Source: CAXTSE01 sp035554115 (lineage in GTDB: Bacteria > Actinomycetota > Actinomycetes > Actinomycetales > Microbacteriaceae). From it: a DNA stretch of 58,163 nucleotides. Below, piece by piece: positions 1 to 7,876 of this stretch; within the stretch, counting starts at the first letter, position 1, and each line of letters starts with the position of its first letter. Position numbers and translations under genes: made by a program. The stretch spans positions 1 to 58,163 of the forward strand of contig DATMIW010000067.1 in assembly GCA_035554115.1 (NCBI GenBank). The letters are read 5' to 3'. The notes beneath the pieces were generated by a model, which searched no databases, was not told where the DNA came from, and was given only the letters and a program-made list of their open reading frames with translations.

Positions 1-1
1 A

Positions 2-736
2 CCCCTCCTGGGAAACTCACCTACCTGGGGTCTCCTCGTGCCGGCGATCGCTGCCGCCGTTCTTCTCCCGCCGCTCGCATTCGCCCTTCCCGATCGCCAG
101 CTCGAGACCCAGCCACCGAGGTTCACCTTGCGCGAACTCGCGCAGTCCTACTGGATCAACCCGGTGGGACGCCCGTCGTTCGCGGCGCTTCTCGTGACGG
201 CCTTCTGCGCGATCGGGGCCTACGCGATTCCACAGATCTACCTGTACTATGTCCTCGCGTTTACGATCAAGGTTCCCGAGAGCGACCTTCCGGGATCGGT
301 GTCACTGCTCGCCGCAATCGGGGCGGTCGCCGCGATCGGTGCGGGAGCCCTCGGCGGGTACCTGTCCGACAAGCTCCGGCGTCGCAAGGTTTTCGTAATC
401 GGTTCGGGCCTCCTGCTCATCGCGGGCACGATGGTGATGATGCTCGCGAGGGACTTCGCCACGCTCACCGTGTCGCAATTCATGCTTGCCGTCGCAGGCG
501 GGCTCCTCGTCACCATTCTGCTCTCCGTCGTTGCCGAGGTCTCAAATGTGGAGACGACAGCGAGAGACGCAGGTATGTTCTCGACAGTCATCACCCTCCC
601 GAACGTCATCGTCCCGCTGATCTTCGGTGCCGTTTTCGTTGCGGCGATACCCGATTTCACGGTGGTGTTTGTGACGAGCCTCGTGCTCGCGGCCGTCGCA
701 TGCGTACTCACCTTCTTCATCCGCGACGTGCCTTGA
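2..736 (+). CDS. MFS transporter, C-terminal part (partial)
   Basis: The reading frame is open to the left edge, so the N-terminal half lies outside the window. The visible part, about 244 residues, has roughly six to seven hydrophobic segments. Between two of them is a short basic loop, GGYLSDKLRRRK, which matches the G-x-L-x-D-R-x-G-R-R signature of the major facilitator superfamily between transmembrane helices. The segment before it (PDRQLETQPPRFTLREL) looks like the central cytoplasmic loop of a 12-helix transporter. The internal GTG at 38 is not a credible start, because coding sequence with the same character continues upstream of it. The substrate cannot be told from this half. The next gene starts 100 bases downstream. 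Confidence 0.85.
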   Translation, partial: PLLGNSPTWGLLVPAIAAAVLLPPLAFALPDRQLETQPPRFTLRELAQSYWINPVGRPSFAALLVTAFCAIGAYAIPQIYLYYVLAFTIKVPESDLPGSVSLLAAIGAVAAIGAGALGGYLSDKLRRRKVFVIGSGLLLIAGTMVMMLARDFATLTVSQFMLAVAGGLLVTILLSVVAEVSNVETTARDAGMFSTVITLPNVIVPLIFGAVFVAAIPDFTVVFVTSLVLAAVACVLTFFIRDVP

Positions 737-836
737 TGGCGTGAACGTCGTGTGTGCCACCATGGTGAGTAACGGCAGTCATCCGGGCGCGGCTTGTCGG
801 GGTGCCGAAATTCGAGGACGACCCTAGACTCCGGTC

Positions 837-3086
837 ATGAGCGACGCATCGAGGCCTCGTGATCCTGTGGGCGATCAGCCCGCGGAAGAGCAGTCAATGA
901 CCTTCGACGATGACGCTCTCGCGGACGCTCTTGCGGCAGAAGTCGCCACCTACACATCTCCAATTTCGGTGATTCCGCAGCTGGTGGACGAGGCCCCAAG
1001 CGACGACTTCCTTGGACAACCACCTTCACGCGACCCGATGTTTCCCACGCCGCCTGTGTTCGTACCTGATCCGGTGATTCCTGCGGCCCTTGAAGACGCA
1101 GCGGCGCCCGAGTTCCTTCCTGATCCGCCGCCGGTCACGCACATTCAGCAGCTGCCGCCTGTCTTCATTCCTGACCCGGCGCCCGTGCACTTCTTACCCG
1201 TCGTCGATTTTGACCCTCCCGAGTACGACCCACCTGAGCGCGGCAGTCCCGATGACACTCTCCGAACACCTGATGTGACGCCGCGAGACTGGCCGCCCGC
1301 ATACGGGGAAGCGCTGCCGCCTCCGCCATCGCAGGCGCTCATCACAGCCACGCTGCCAACCCTTGCTCCGCCGAAGGTCTCCGACATCGTCGATCTGCCA
1401 CCTCCGGCGGGGGCAGTTGTCGCGGAGTCGGCCCCCGAAGTTGCCGGCGAGGCTGAGCCATTTGCCGGACCGATAGACCTCGACGAGGATGACGACGCGA
1501 TCGATCCCAGCGACAGGGTTCCCTCGCCCGACCCTGCTGCGGCGCCTGCGCCGCGCGTTGACCTCACCTCCCTTGATCCGGAAGAGTTCGCGCCTGTCCC
1601 CGTCGAGATGACCCCGGAACCGCCGACCGCGGCATCCCCCTCTCCTGACCGTGGCGCCGAACCTGCCGGTATCGCGCCCGTCCCGCTCGATGCACGCACG
1701 GGTAAGGCGGTCAGAATGTTCTGGCTCTGGTTCCCGGCGAACTCGTCAATTGTGAGCATCGTGCTCGGCGCATCGATCTTCGCTCTGGGCATGAGCCTGC
1801 GCCAGGCGATAGTGGCCGCCCTTGCCGGGGTAGCTCTGTCGTTCCTCCCGCTCGGGTTTGGAGCGTTGGCGGGCAAACGTAGCGGTCAACCGATCATGGT
1901 TCTGTCGCGTGCCACATTCGGGCACCGCGGAAATATGGCGCCGGCAATCCTTGCGGTCCTGTCGCGCCTGTTCTGGGCCGCCGTGCTTCTGTGGGTGCTG
2001 GGGTCGGCCGTCGGCCAGGTGCTTGACGCAGCCAGGCTGAGCGGAGCGCTCGGCGCTCTTGGCTGGACGGTGATCTCCGTGGTTATCGGAGGAGGCCTCA
2101 TGGCAACTGTCGCCATCTACGGTCACGCCCTGGTGGTGCGCGTTCAGATGGTGCTCGCGATTGTCACCGCGCTTTTGATCGTCGGAGTCATCGTCATTAC
2201 GGCGCGCCGCGTCGACCTTGCCGTTGCGCTTCAGACAGGTGACGGCTCGTGGATGCTGGTCGTCTCGGGTGCCGTCCTGGTCTTCAGCGTTGTCGGTATT
2301 GCCTGGGCGCACAGCAGCGGCGATATCGCCCGTCATCAGCGGCCGGGGGGATCCGGCGCAGGCACCATGCTGACAGCCAGTTTCGGAGCCACGCTTCCTG
2401 CCTTCGTGCTCGTCGCTTGGGGCGCTGTGCTGGCCGCGTCGAGCCCGGAGCTCGCACGAGGGTTGGTCGCGCGGCCCGTGCAGACCTTAGCTTCGCTGCT
2501 ACCGGACTGGTATCCCGTTCCCCTTATCGCCGCGCTGGCTCTGGGCCTGCTGTCGGGAGCGGCGCTTGCCGCTTATTCGGGTGGTTTTGCGGTGCTGTCG
2601 ACTGGGCTCCGCATTCCCCGCGCCCAGGCGACGTTGATCGTCGCTCTGGTGGGCATCGCGGCTGCTCTCGGCTTGGCGTTCTCTGGCGCCGATGTGGCCA
2701 CAGTCATCCGCGACATATCGAAAACCCTCGCGGTGCCGATCGCGGCGTGGGTCGGCATTTTCGTCGGTGAACTGATGCTGCGCACACATCCCTATTCGGC
2801 AGCCGCGCTGCAGCGGCCTGGTGGGGTCTACTCCTCGTACCGCGCCCTTAACCTTGCCTGTTTCGTCGCATTTACCGTGATCGGGTGGGGCCTCGTCGCG
2901 GCCTCGTTCCCCGGTCTCGAATGGCAGGGCTACCTCTTCCGAGTGTTCGGAATGAGTTCCGACGATGCGATCGTGGGAACCGGCATTGGCGTTCTCGTGG
3001 CCCTGGTCGGAGCTCTCATCGTGACGCTTGCGACGGCGCGCCCCGCGATCCGGCGACAAGAGGGACGAAGGATCGGTCCCTCGTAG
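837..3086 (+). CDS. NCS1-type (purine-cytosine permease-like) transporter with long disordered N-terminus
   Basis: The protein has 749 residues. Residues from about 290 to the end hold around 12 hydrophobic helices and resemble nucleobase:cation symporter-1 permeases such as CodB; the stretch FWLWFPANSSIVSIVLGAS followed by the PIMVLSRATFGHRGN region is typical of the family (first helix, then the conserved R-x-x-F-G loop). The first 285 or so residues are rich in Pro, Asp, Glu and Ala and have no predicted fold. They contain near-repeats such as PPVFVPDPVIP and PPVFIPDPAPVHF. Usual family length is about 400 to 500 residues, so the N-terminal tail is an addition, presumably cytoplasmic. The ATG at 837 is the only good start before the tail. 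The substrate (a nucleobase or related compound) is inferred from the family only. Confidence 0.8.
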   Translation: MSDASRPRDPVGDQPAEEQSMTFDDDALADALAAEVATYTSPISVIPQLVDEAPSDDFLGQPPSRDPMFPTPPVFVPDPVIPAALEDAAAPEFLPDPPPVTHIQQLPPVFIPDPAPVHFLPVVDFDPPEYDPPERGSPDDTLRTPDVTPRDWPPAYGEALPPPPSQALITATLPTLAPPKVSDIVDLPPPAGAVVAESAPEVAGEAEPFAGPIDLDEDDDAIDPSDRVPSPDPAAAPAPRVDLTSLDPEEFAPVPVEMTPEPPTAASPSPDRGAEPAGIAPVPLDARTGKAVRMFWLWFPANSSIVSIVLGASIFALGMSLRQAIVAALAGVALSFLPLGFGALAGKRSGQPIMVLSRATFGHRGNMAPAILAVLSRLFWAAVLLWVLGSAVGQVLDAARLSGALGALGWTVISVVIGGGLMATVAIYGHALVVRVQMVLAIVTALLIVGVIVITARRVDLAVALQTGDGSWMLVVSGAVLVFSVVGIAWAHSSGDIARHQRPGGSGAGTMLTASFGATLPAFVLVAWGAVLAASSPELARGLVARPVQTLASLLPDWYPVPLIAALALGLLSGAALAAYSGGFAVLSTGLRIPRAQATLIVALVGIAAALGLAFSGADVATVIRDISKTLAVPIAAWVGIFVGELMLRTHPYSAAALQRPGGVYSSYRALNLACFVAFTVIGWGLVAASFPGLEWQGYLFRVFGMSSDDAIVGTGIGVLVALVGALIVTLATARPAIRRQEGRRIGPS

Positions 3087-3095
3087 ACTGAAGCC

Positions 3096-3929
3096 GTGCC
3101 GACCGGACCCGCGCCCACAACCCTCGCCGACGTCAACGCCGCGATAACGGCGCTCTGGCCGCTCGACACAGCAGAGGCATGGGATGCACCGGGTCTGCTG
3201 TCGGGGGACCCGAGCGCCGAAGTCCACCGCATCCATCTCGCCGTCGATGCCGTTCTCGCGACAATCGACGAGGCGATTTCGCTCGAGGCCGAGCTGTTGC
3301 TCGTGCATCACCCGCTTCTTTTGCGAGGGGTGACGCACATTGCCGAAGATTCCGCGAAAGGCGCGGCGGTCGCCCGACTTATTCGCGCTGGATGCGCCCT
3401 GGTCGCGGCTCACACCAACGCGGACATTGTGGAGCGCGGAACATCGGCGATGCTGGCGACCGCTCTCGGTCTTACCGACACCCGAGCGCTTGTGCCCGGC
3501 ACTGATCCGGCTGTGGGTCTCGGTCGAATCGGACATCTGGTCGAGCCGCTCTCTCTCGGAGCTCTCGCACGACGCCTCGCCGAGGTGCTGCCGGCCACGG
3601 CGAGTGGTGTGCGGGTGGCGGGGGAGTACGACCGCGAAGTCCGGACTGTTGCTCTGTGTGCAGGAGCCGGCGACTCACTTCTCGGGCATGCGGATGTCCG
3701 TGCCGCCGATGTTTACATCACGAGTGATCTGCGTCACCATCCCGCATCAGAGGCCATGGAGTCGGCGCACGTTTCGGGCGGCCCAGCCCTTATCGATGTA
3801 TCGCACTGGGCGAGCGAATGGCTGTGGCTCGACGCCGCCGCGGAACAATTGCGGGCGGCCCTTCCCCACATTTCTGTGTCGGTCAGCGATCTGCGCACCG
3901 ACCCGTGGGACTTCGCGATCCTCCAGTAG
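3096..3929 (+). CDS. Nif3-like dinuclear metal centre protein
   Basis: A protein of 277 residues of the Nif3/YbgI/YqfO family, which forms toroidal hexamers with two metal ions per subunit; its biochemical role is unsettled. Metal-ligand motifs can be seen in order: WDAPGL near the N-terminus, LLVHHPLL at about residues 67-74, AHTNAD near residue 105, and SHWASEW near the C-terminus (the family H-x-x-x-E). It starts with GTG nine bases after the permease stop, so the two are probably co-transcribed. The next gene, a coiled-coil protein, follows after 34 bases; this Nif3 / zinc-ribbon protein / RNase H order is known in other actinobacteria. Confidence 0.9.
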   Translation: MPTGPAPTTLADVNAAITALWPLDTAEAWDAPGLLSGDPSAEVHRIHLAVDAVLATIDEAISLEAELLLVHHPLLLRGVTHIAEDSAKGAAVARLIRAGCALVAAHTNADIVERGTSAMLATALGLTDTRALVPGTDPAVGLGRIGHLVEPLSLGALARRLAEVLPATASGVRVAGEYDREVRTVALCAGAGDSLLGHADVRAADVYITSDLRHHPASEAMESAHVSGGPALIDVSHWASEWLWLDAAAEQLRAALPHISVSVSDLRTDPWDFAILQ

Positions 3930-3963
3930 CTTTTTCTTACCGGCTCTAACGAATGGATACTTC

Positions 3964-4704
3964 ATGGCCCTGACGGCCACCCCCTCTGACCAGGCACTGC
4001 TTCTCGATTTACAGGCCTTCGACACGACACTGCAGCAGGTGGCTCATCGCGCGGCGCACCTGCCCGAGTTGGCGGCCCTTGCCTCCGCGACAGCTGAGCG
4101 CGAGGCGGCGCAACGTCGGCTGACCGAGCTTCAGGGAGCCGAAGAAGACGCACGTGCAGAGCTGACACGTACCGAGGCGGATGTTGCTGTCGTCGAGGCC
4201 CGAGTCGCCCGCGACCGCTCGCGCCTCGCCGAAAGCTCCTCGGTCAAGGATGTCGCCGCGCTCGAACAGGAGCTCGCCGCTCTGGCGACCCGTCAGAGCG
4301 ATCTCGAAGACATCGAACTTGCCGTGATGGACACCGTGGATCAGGCCGCTGCCGCCGTGGCGACGCAGCAGGCGCAGCTCGCCGATCTCGACGCTCGCAT
4401 TGCTGAACTCACAGCGTCGCGCGATGCGGCCACGGCCGCGCTCGACGAGGACAGGCGTTACGCCGAGGCGAACCGCTCAACCGTCGCGGCACAGGTGCCC
4501 GCCGATCTGCTTGCGCTGTACGAAAAGCAGCGGGCCCGCTACGGAGTGGGGGCGTCGATGCTTCGTGGGGGTGTGTCATTGGCCAGCGGCGTCGCCCTCA
4601 ACGCCCACGACATGAATGCTATTCGCGCTGCCGCACCCGACGCTGTGCTGCTGTGCCCGGATTCGAACGCGATCCTCGTTCGCACGAACGAGTCTGGCCT
4701 GTGA
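3964..4704 (+). CDS. Coiled-coil protein of the C4-type zinc ribbon (CT398/Rv2229c-like) family, zinc site lost
   Basis: The protein has 246 residues. Residues 35 to 170 form a long heptad-rich helical hairpin full of Ala, Glu, Arg and Gln. The C-terminal 60 residues correspond to the zinc ribbon of this family, whose usual form is C-x-x-C, then a helix, then C-x-x-C-x-R-I-L-V-R. Here the closing sequence is LLCPDSNAILVR, with only Cys231 kept; the first Cys pair is replaced by ASMLRGGVSLASG. The ATG at 3964 is chosen because upstream codons in this frame belong to the overlapping Nif3 gene. Its last four bases overlap the GTG of the next gene, pointing to translational coupling. The family is thought to have a nucleic acid or membrane-associated role; I infer no function. 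Confidence 0.85.
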   Translation: MALTATPSDQALLLDLQAFDTTLQQVAHRAAHLPELAALASATAEREAAQRRLTELQGAEEDARAELTRTEADVAVVEARVARDRSRLAESSSVKDVAALEQELAALATRQSDLEDIELAVMDTVDQAAAAVATQQAQLADLDARIAELTASRDAATAALDEDRRYAEANRSTVAAQVPADLLALYEKQRARYGVGASMLRGGVSLASGVALNAHDMNAIRAAAPDAVLLCPDSNAILVRTNESGL

Positions 4705-5123
4705 CCCGCGAACTCATCGTCGAAGCCGACGGTGGATCTCGCGGCAATCCGGGCGTAGCAGCCGGAGGGTCTCTGGTGATCGACGCCGCGACCGGCGAGG
4801 TTCTCGCGGAAATGGGTGTCTACGTCGGTATTTCGACGAACAACGTCGCCGAGTACCGGGGCATGATCGCGGGTGTCACGCGTGCGATTGCCATCGATCC
4901 GGACGCGGTATTGCGCGTGCGACTCGATTCCAAACTCGTCGTCGAGCAGATGTCGGGTCGATGGAAGATCAAGCATCCGGATATGGCGGATCTAGCCGCG
5001 GAGGCGCGCCGCATCCTGTCGGGTACTCCGGTCGCCTTCGAGTGGATCCCGCGCGCAGAGAACTCGCGTGCTGACCGGCTCGCCAATGAGGCGATGGACA
5101 AGAAGCTCTCCTTCGAGCGGTAA
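4701..5123 (+). CDS. Ribonuclease H-like protein (RNase HI family)
   Basis: A 140-residue RNase H-fold protein that would hydrolyse RNA in RNA:DNA hybrids. The start of the fold, EADGGSRGNPGVAAGG, carries the first catalytic Asp; NNVAEYRG holds the catalytic Glu; VRLDSKLVVEQM holds the second Asp; and the C-terminal RAENSRADRLANEAMD carries the last Asp. In mycobacteria the relative of this protein is fused to a phosphatase domain; here it ends after the RNase H domain. I place the start at the GTG at 4701, which overlaps the previous stop in GTGA, rather than at the upstream in-frame codon, since the fold begins right after it. rnpB follows 40 bases downstream. Confidence 0.9.
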   Translation: MTRELIVEADGGSRGNPGVAAGGSLVIDAATGEVLAEMGVYVGISTNNVAEYRGMIAGVTRAIAIDPDAVLRVRLDSKLVVEQMSGRWKIKHPDMADLAAEARRILSGTPVAFEWIPRAENSRADRLANEAMDKKLSFER

Positions 5124-5162
5124 CGGTGGTCGAGCCTGTCGAGACCCGCTACCCTGAACACG

Positions 5163-5543
5163 CAAACGGGCCGGCTAGACGGTCGCGTCATCCAATGCTT
5201 CGGCGGTGGGTGCCGAGGAACGTCCGGGCTCCACAGAGCAGGATGGTGGGTAACACCCACCCGGGGTAACCCGCGAGATAGTGCAACAGAAAGCAGACCG
5301 CCACGGCAGCTTCGGCAGCCGGGGTAAGGGTGAAACGGTGGTGTAAGAGACCACCAGCAGCCCGAGTGATCGGGCTGGCTATGTAAACCTCGTCCGGAGC
5401 AAGGTCAGACAGACACCGATGAAGCTGCTCGCCGAGGTGTCGGGTAGGCCGCTAGAGGGCTGCGGCAACGTAGTCCCGAGAGAGATGGCCGTCACGGGAT
5501 CTTCGGATCTCGACAGAACCCGGCGTATCGGCCGACCCGTTTG
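5163..5543 (+). ncRNA. rnpB: RNase P RNA (class A)
   Basis: This is the catalytic RNA that trims the 5' leader of tRNA precursors. The conserved core is easy to read: gaggaacgtccgggctcc at about 5215-5232, cagagcagg just after, and agacagaacccgg then tatcgg near the 3' end (5510-5530). The ends are set by helix P1: bases 5163-5176 pair with 5530-5543 with one mismatch and one G-U pair. The length, about 380 nucleotides, is normal. It lies 40 bases after the RNase H-like gene on the same strand and faces the cold-shock gene. Confidence 0.95.
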
Positions 5544-5563
5544 CCCTCCTCTTGCCCTGTGAA

Positions 5564-5586
5564 CCTGCGTTCTGCAGGAGTTTTGC
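5564..5586 (+). terminator. Possible rnpB terminator hairpin
   Basis: CCTGC (5564-5568) pairs with GCAGG (5574-5578) over a five-base loop, and a short run of T follows at 5581-5584. The stem is short, and the downstream arm can also pair with bases 5635-5645, so the call is weak. It sits 20 bases past the end of rnpB. Confidence 0.4.
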
Positions 5587-5659
5587 ATTCTGTACGAGCT
5601 GGAGCCCAATAGGCGTGTGACTGCAGGACGGATTTCCTGCAGAACACGGAAGGAGACGC

Positions 5660-5698
5660 GAAAAAGCGCCGCCCCCGCGAGGGGACGGCGCTTTTCGC
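5660..5698 (-). terminator. Rho-independent terminator of the cold-shock gene, likely bidirectional
   Basis: A GC-rich hairpin with arms gcgccgcccc (from 5665) and ggggacggcgc (5681-5691) around a small loop, with one C-A mismatch. Read on the minus strand it ends in five T residues, right after the cold-shock stop codon. Read on the plus strand it ends in four T residues and could back up termination of rnpB. Confidence 0.85.
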
Positions 5699-5708
5699 AA
5701 AGGGGATA

Positions 5709-5912
5709 TCAGGCGAGCTTGATGGCTCCGGCCTGGGGGCCCTTCTGGCCCTGGGTGACCTCGAACTCCACGCGCTGACCCTCTTCAAGAGAGCGGTAGC
5801 CCGAGGCCTCGATGGCCGAGTAGTGGGCGAACAGATCCTGCGATCCGTCGTCGGGGGTGATGAAGCCGAAACCTTTTTCGGCGTTGAACCACTTCACGGT
5901 TCCAGTGGGCAT
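5709..5912 (-). CDS. Cold-shock protein, CspA family
   Basis: A 67-residue single cold-shock domain, full length for the family. It binds single-stranded RNA and DNA and acts as an RNA chaperone. The RNP1 motif KGFGFI (residues 13-18) and the RNP2-like DLFAHY (26-31) are intact, as is the opening GTVKWFNAEKG. It is transcribed alone from the minus strand, with a 5' leader of about 95 bases holding two hairpins and a promoter-like sequence at 6017-6044, and ends at a strong terminator. In actinobacteria such genes are often growth- rather than cold-induced; the sequence does not decide this. Confidence 0.97.
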   Translation of the reverse strand: MPTGTVKWFNAEKGFGFITPDDGSQDLFAHYSAIEASGYRSLEEGQRVEFEVTQGQKGPQAGAIKLA

Positions 5913-5938
5913 TCTTTACTGCTTTCTGTAATGCACAG

Positions 5939-5979
5939 CTCCGTCGTTCGGAGCGGATCGTCGTGTGTCTTCATCCGCT
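5939..5979 (-). promoter_or_regulatory. Structured 5' leader of the cold-shock mRNA
   Basis: Two adjacent perfect hairpins lie in the predicted leader: CTCCG/CGGAG (5939-5943 with 5949-5953, five-base loop) and AGCGGAT/ATCCGCT (5952-5958 with 5973-5979). They share bases 5952-5953, so they cannot both form fully. Long structured leaders that change folding with temperature are known for cspA in enteric bacteria; a similar role here is inference. Confidence 0.4.
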
Positions 5980-6016
5980 TTTCCGAACCGCCTGCACCCT
6001 CCGGCGGAGAAGCGAG

Positions 6017-6044
6017 ACGTTACATCACTTGCGCAACACAACAA
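6017..6044 (-). promoter_or_regulatory. Candidate promoter of the cold-shock gene
   Basis: On the minus strand TTGTTG (6039-6044) is followed after 16 bases by TAACGT (6017-6022), a fair match to the -35 and -10 elements used by the housekeeping sigma factor. It would give a leader of about 95 bases before the ATG at 5912. Confidence 0.45.
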
Positions 6045-6097
6045 CTGGAACCCCACGGTAGTGCAAGAGGCGCGCTAGTTGTAGATATATTCGTCAC

Positions 6098-6115
6098 ATT
6101 TCACTCAAATGAAAT
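6098..6115. repeat. AT-rich inverted repeat upstream of the desaturase
   Basis: ATTTCA and TGAAAT, six bases apart, in the 343-base gap between the cold-shock gene and the desaturase. It lies about 140 bases before the desaturase start, in a patch much richer in A and T than its surroundings (6076-6120, also including tagatatatt). It could be an operator or part of a promoter. The rest of the gap holds the cold-shock leader and no further gene. Confidence 0.35.
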
Positions 6116-6255
6116 CCAATCGTCATACCCCGCATTCGAGTCAATGGTGTGCTCATGCGGTGTTTGCCCAGCCGCGCACGTTACTGTCAGAACATCTAGA
6201 GCGTTGAGCTCACCGCCGGCTGGGAAGTCGAAAATTGATTTCCGAGAGCCGCACT

Positions 6256-7350
6256 ATGACACTCACCTCTACCCTTGGTCCTGTTCGCAGCACGACTCCG
6301 CGGATTGCGGGATCCAATCCGATCAGTTCGTTCACCGAACTGCTGGCGAGCGTTCGCACCGCAAATCTGCTTCGCCGCAGCCGTCTCTTCTATTGGAGTG
6401 TCTTCGGCTCCTTGGTTGTTGCCCTCGGTGGCGCAATCACCGGCTTCTTGCTTTTGGGTGATTCGTGGCTTCAGTTGCTTATCGCCGGCGCGCTCGGGAT
6501 CATCTTCACGCAGTTCGCCTTCCTCGGGCATGAGGCGTCGCATCGTCAGGTTTTCGAGTCCGGGCGCACCAATGATCGTGTTGGTCGCGCGCTCGTCGCT
6601 GGCTTTGTCGGCATGAGTTATTCCTGGTGGATGACGAAGCACACGCGTCACCACGCGAACCCGAACACGATGGGCAAAGACCCCGATATTGGACTCGACA
6701 CGATTTCCTTCGTCGAAGAAGACGCCGCCTCTGCCCGCGGCCTGCGTGCTCTTATCACCCGGCATCAGGGCGCACTGTTCTTCCCCCTCCTTGCTTTCGA
6801 GGGCGTGAACCTGCACATCAAATCGATCGGCCATGTTTTTGGCCGCGGCAAGGTCGATGGTCGCGCGCTCGAGATCGTCCTGATCCTGGGACGTCTCGCG
6901 CTGGTGGCTGCTGCGATCTTCGCCGTGTTGCCCCTCGGGTTGGCCTTCGCCTTCTTGGGCGTCCAGCTCGCGGTATTCGGCATCTATCTCGGTGCCTCAT
7001 TCGCACCGAACCACATCGGCATGCCGATCATCCCCGAGGGAACCAAGACGGACTTCCTGCGCAAGCAGGTTCTCACCTCACGCAATATTCGTGGCGGAGC
7101 GTGGATGACCGCGCTCATGGGCGGACTCAACTACCAGGTCGAGCACCACCTCTTCCCCAGCATGGCGCGTCCGCAACTTCGCGCCGCGCGTCGTCTCGTT
7201 CGTGAGGTCTGCGCCGAGCAGGGCATCAAATACACCGAAACCGATCTGGGGCAGGCCTATGTTCAGGTGCTTCAGTATCTGAACCGGGTGGGCATCTACG
7301 CCGGCGCCTCGTTCGACTGTCCGGTCGCGGCCGATTACCGTCGTTACTGA
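6256..7350 (+). CDS. Membrane fatty acid desaturase
   Basis: A 364-residue integral-membrane di-iron desaturase, which introduces a double bond into acyl chains (acyl-CoA or phospholipid bound). All three histidine boxes are present: GHEASH (His92, His96), HTRHH (His129-His133) and QVEHH (His297-His298). Hydrophobic pairs of helices lie before the first box and between the second and third. The ATG at 6256 is preferred over the in-frame TTG at 6235 because a GAGAG ribosome-binding sequence sits seven bases before it. It is next to the cold-shock gene on the opposite strand, which would fit a role in membrane fluidity, but no shared control site is proven. Confidence 0.93.
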   Translation: MTLTSTLGPVRSTTPRIAGSNPISSFTELLASVRTANLLRRSRLFYWSVFGSLVVALGGAITGFLLLGDSWLQLLIAGALGIIFTQFAFLGHEASHRQVFESGRTNDRVGRALVAGFVGMSYSWWMTKHTRHHANPNTMGKDPDIGLDTISFVEEDAASARGLRALITRHQGALFFPLLAFEGVNLHIKSIGHVFGRGKVDGRALEIVLILGRLALVAAAIFAVLPLGLAFAFLGVQLAVFGIYLGASFAPNHIGMPIIPEGTKTDFLRKQVLTSRNIRGGAWMTALMGGLNYQVEHHLFPSMARPQLRAARRLVREVCAEQGIKYTETDLGQAYVQVLQYLNRVGIYAGASFDCPVAADYRRY

Positions 7351-7381
7351 GCACGTCCTTACTGAGCGCTAGCCTGGGCGC

Positions 7382-7864
7382 ATGCCCGAAACACGTGACG
7401 CCACGAGCTGGATGGCGGCCCGCACGATTGCCGCCGAGCTCGCCCAGACGGGTGTCGATCCGCTCGACGTCACAGCCGCAGCCGCCGCACGTGTGGCGCT
7501 CGTTCGCCGTTTCGTACTCGACGCAATTCTGATCTTCGGCCTCGTCGCGCTGCTCGCCTCGATCGCCCTCATGGTGGTGCGCGCCGTATCGGGCAGCGAC
7601 CCGCTGGCGGGCCGTGAACCGTGGATCACCTCCGCCGCCCTCGTCTTGCTGCTCGCCGTTCTCGTCGTGCGAGCCGTGCTTCCCGCACGTGATGCAGCCT
7701 ACGAAGCAGCGTGGTCGGCCTTCACGACGCGGGTGTGGCCGCACGGCGTGGCGCGGGATGATCTCGGGGGAGCCCGTCTGGTGTTCGTTCGTCAGGCAGC
7801 GCGGTTGACCGCAGAAGCCGACGGCGGGACATTCCCGACGTCGGCTCCCGGCAGTTCGCGCTAA
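7382..7864 (+). CDS. Small membrane protein of unknown function
   Basis: A 160-residue protein I do not recognise. It has an N-terminal helical region (residues 1-40), two transmembrane helices at about 43-66 and 85-103, and a C-terminal soluble part of 55 residues rich in Ala and Arg, ending with TSAPGSSR. It starts 31 bases after the desaturase stop and may be co-transcribed with it. The stop lies 12 bases from the convergent RidA gene. Confidence 0.7.
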   Translation: MPETRDATSWMAARTIAAELAQTGVDPLDVTAAAAARVALVRRFVLDAILIFGLVALLASIALMVVRAVSGSDPLAGREPWITSAALVLLLAVLVVRAVLPARDAAYEAAWSAFTTRVWPHGVARDDLGGARLVFVRQAARLTAEADGGTFPTSAPGSSR

Positions 7865-7876
7865 GCCAGGTTCTCG

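Noticed and set aside
3340..4704. A longer start for the coiled-coil protein
   Set aside because: The first 208 codons lie inside the Nif3 gene in another frame; the family begins at the ATG at 3964.
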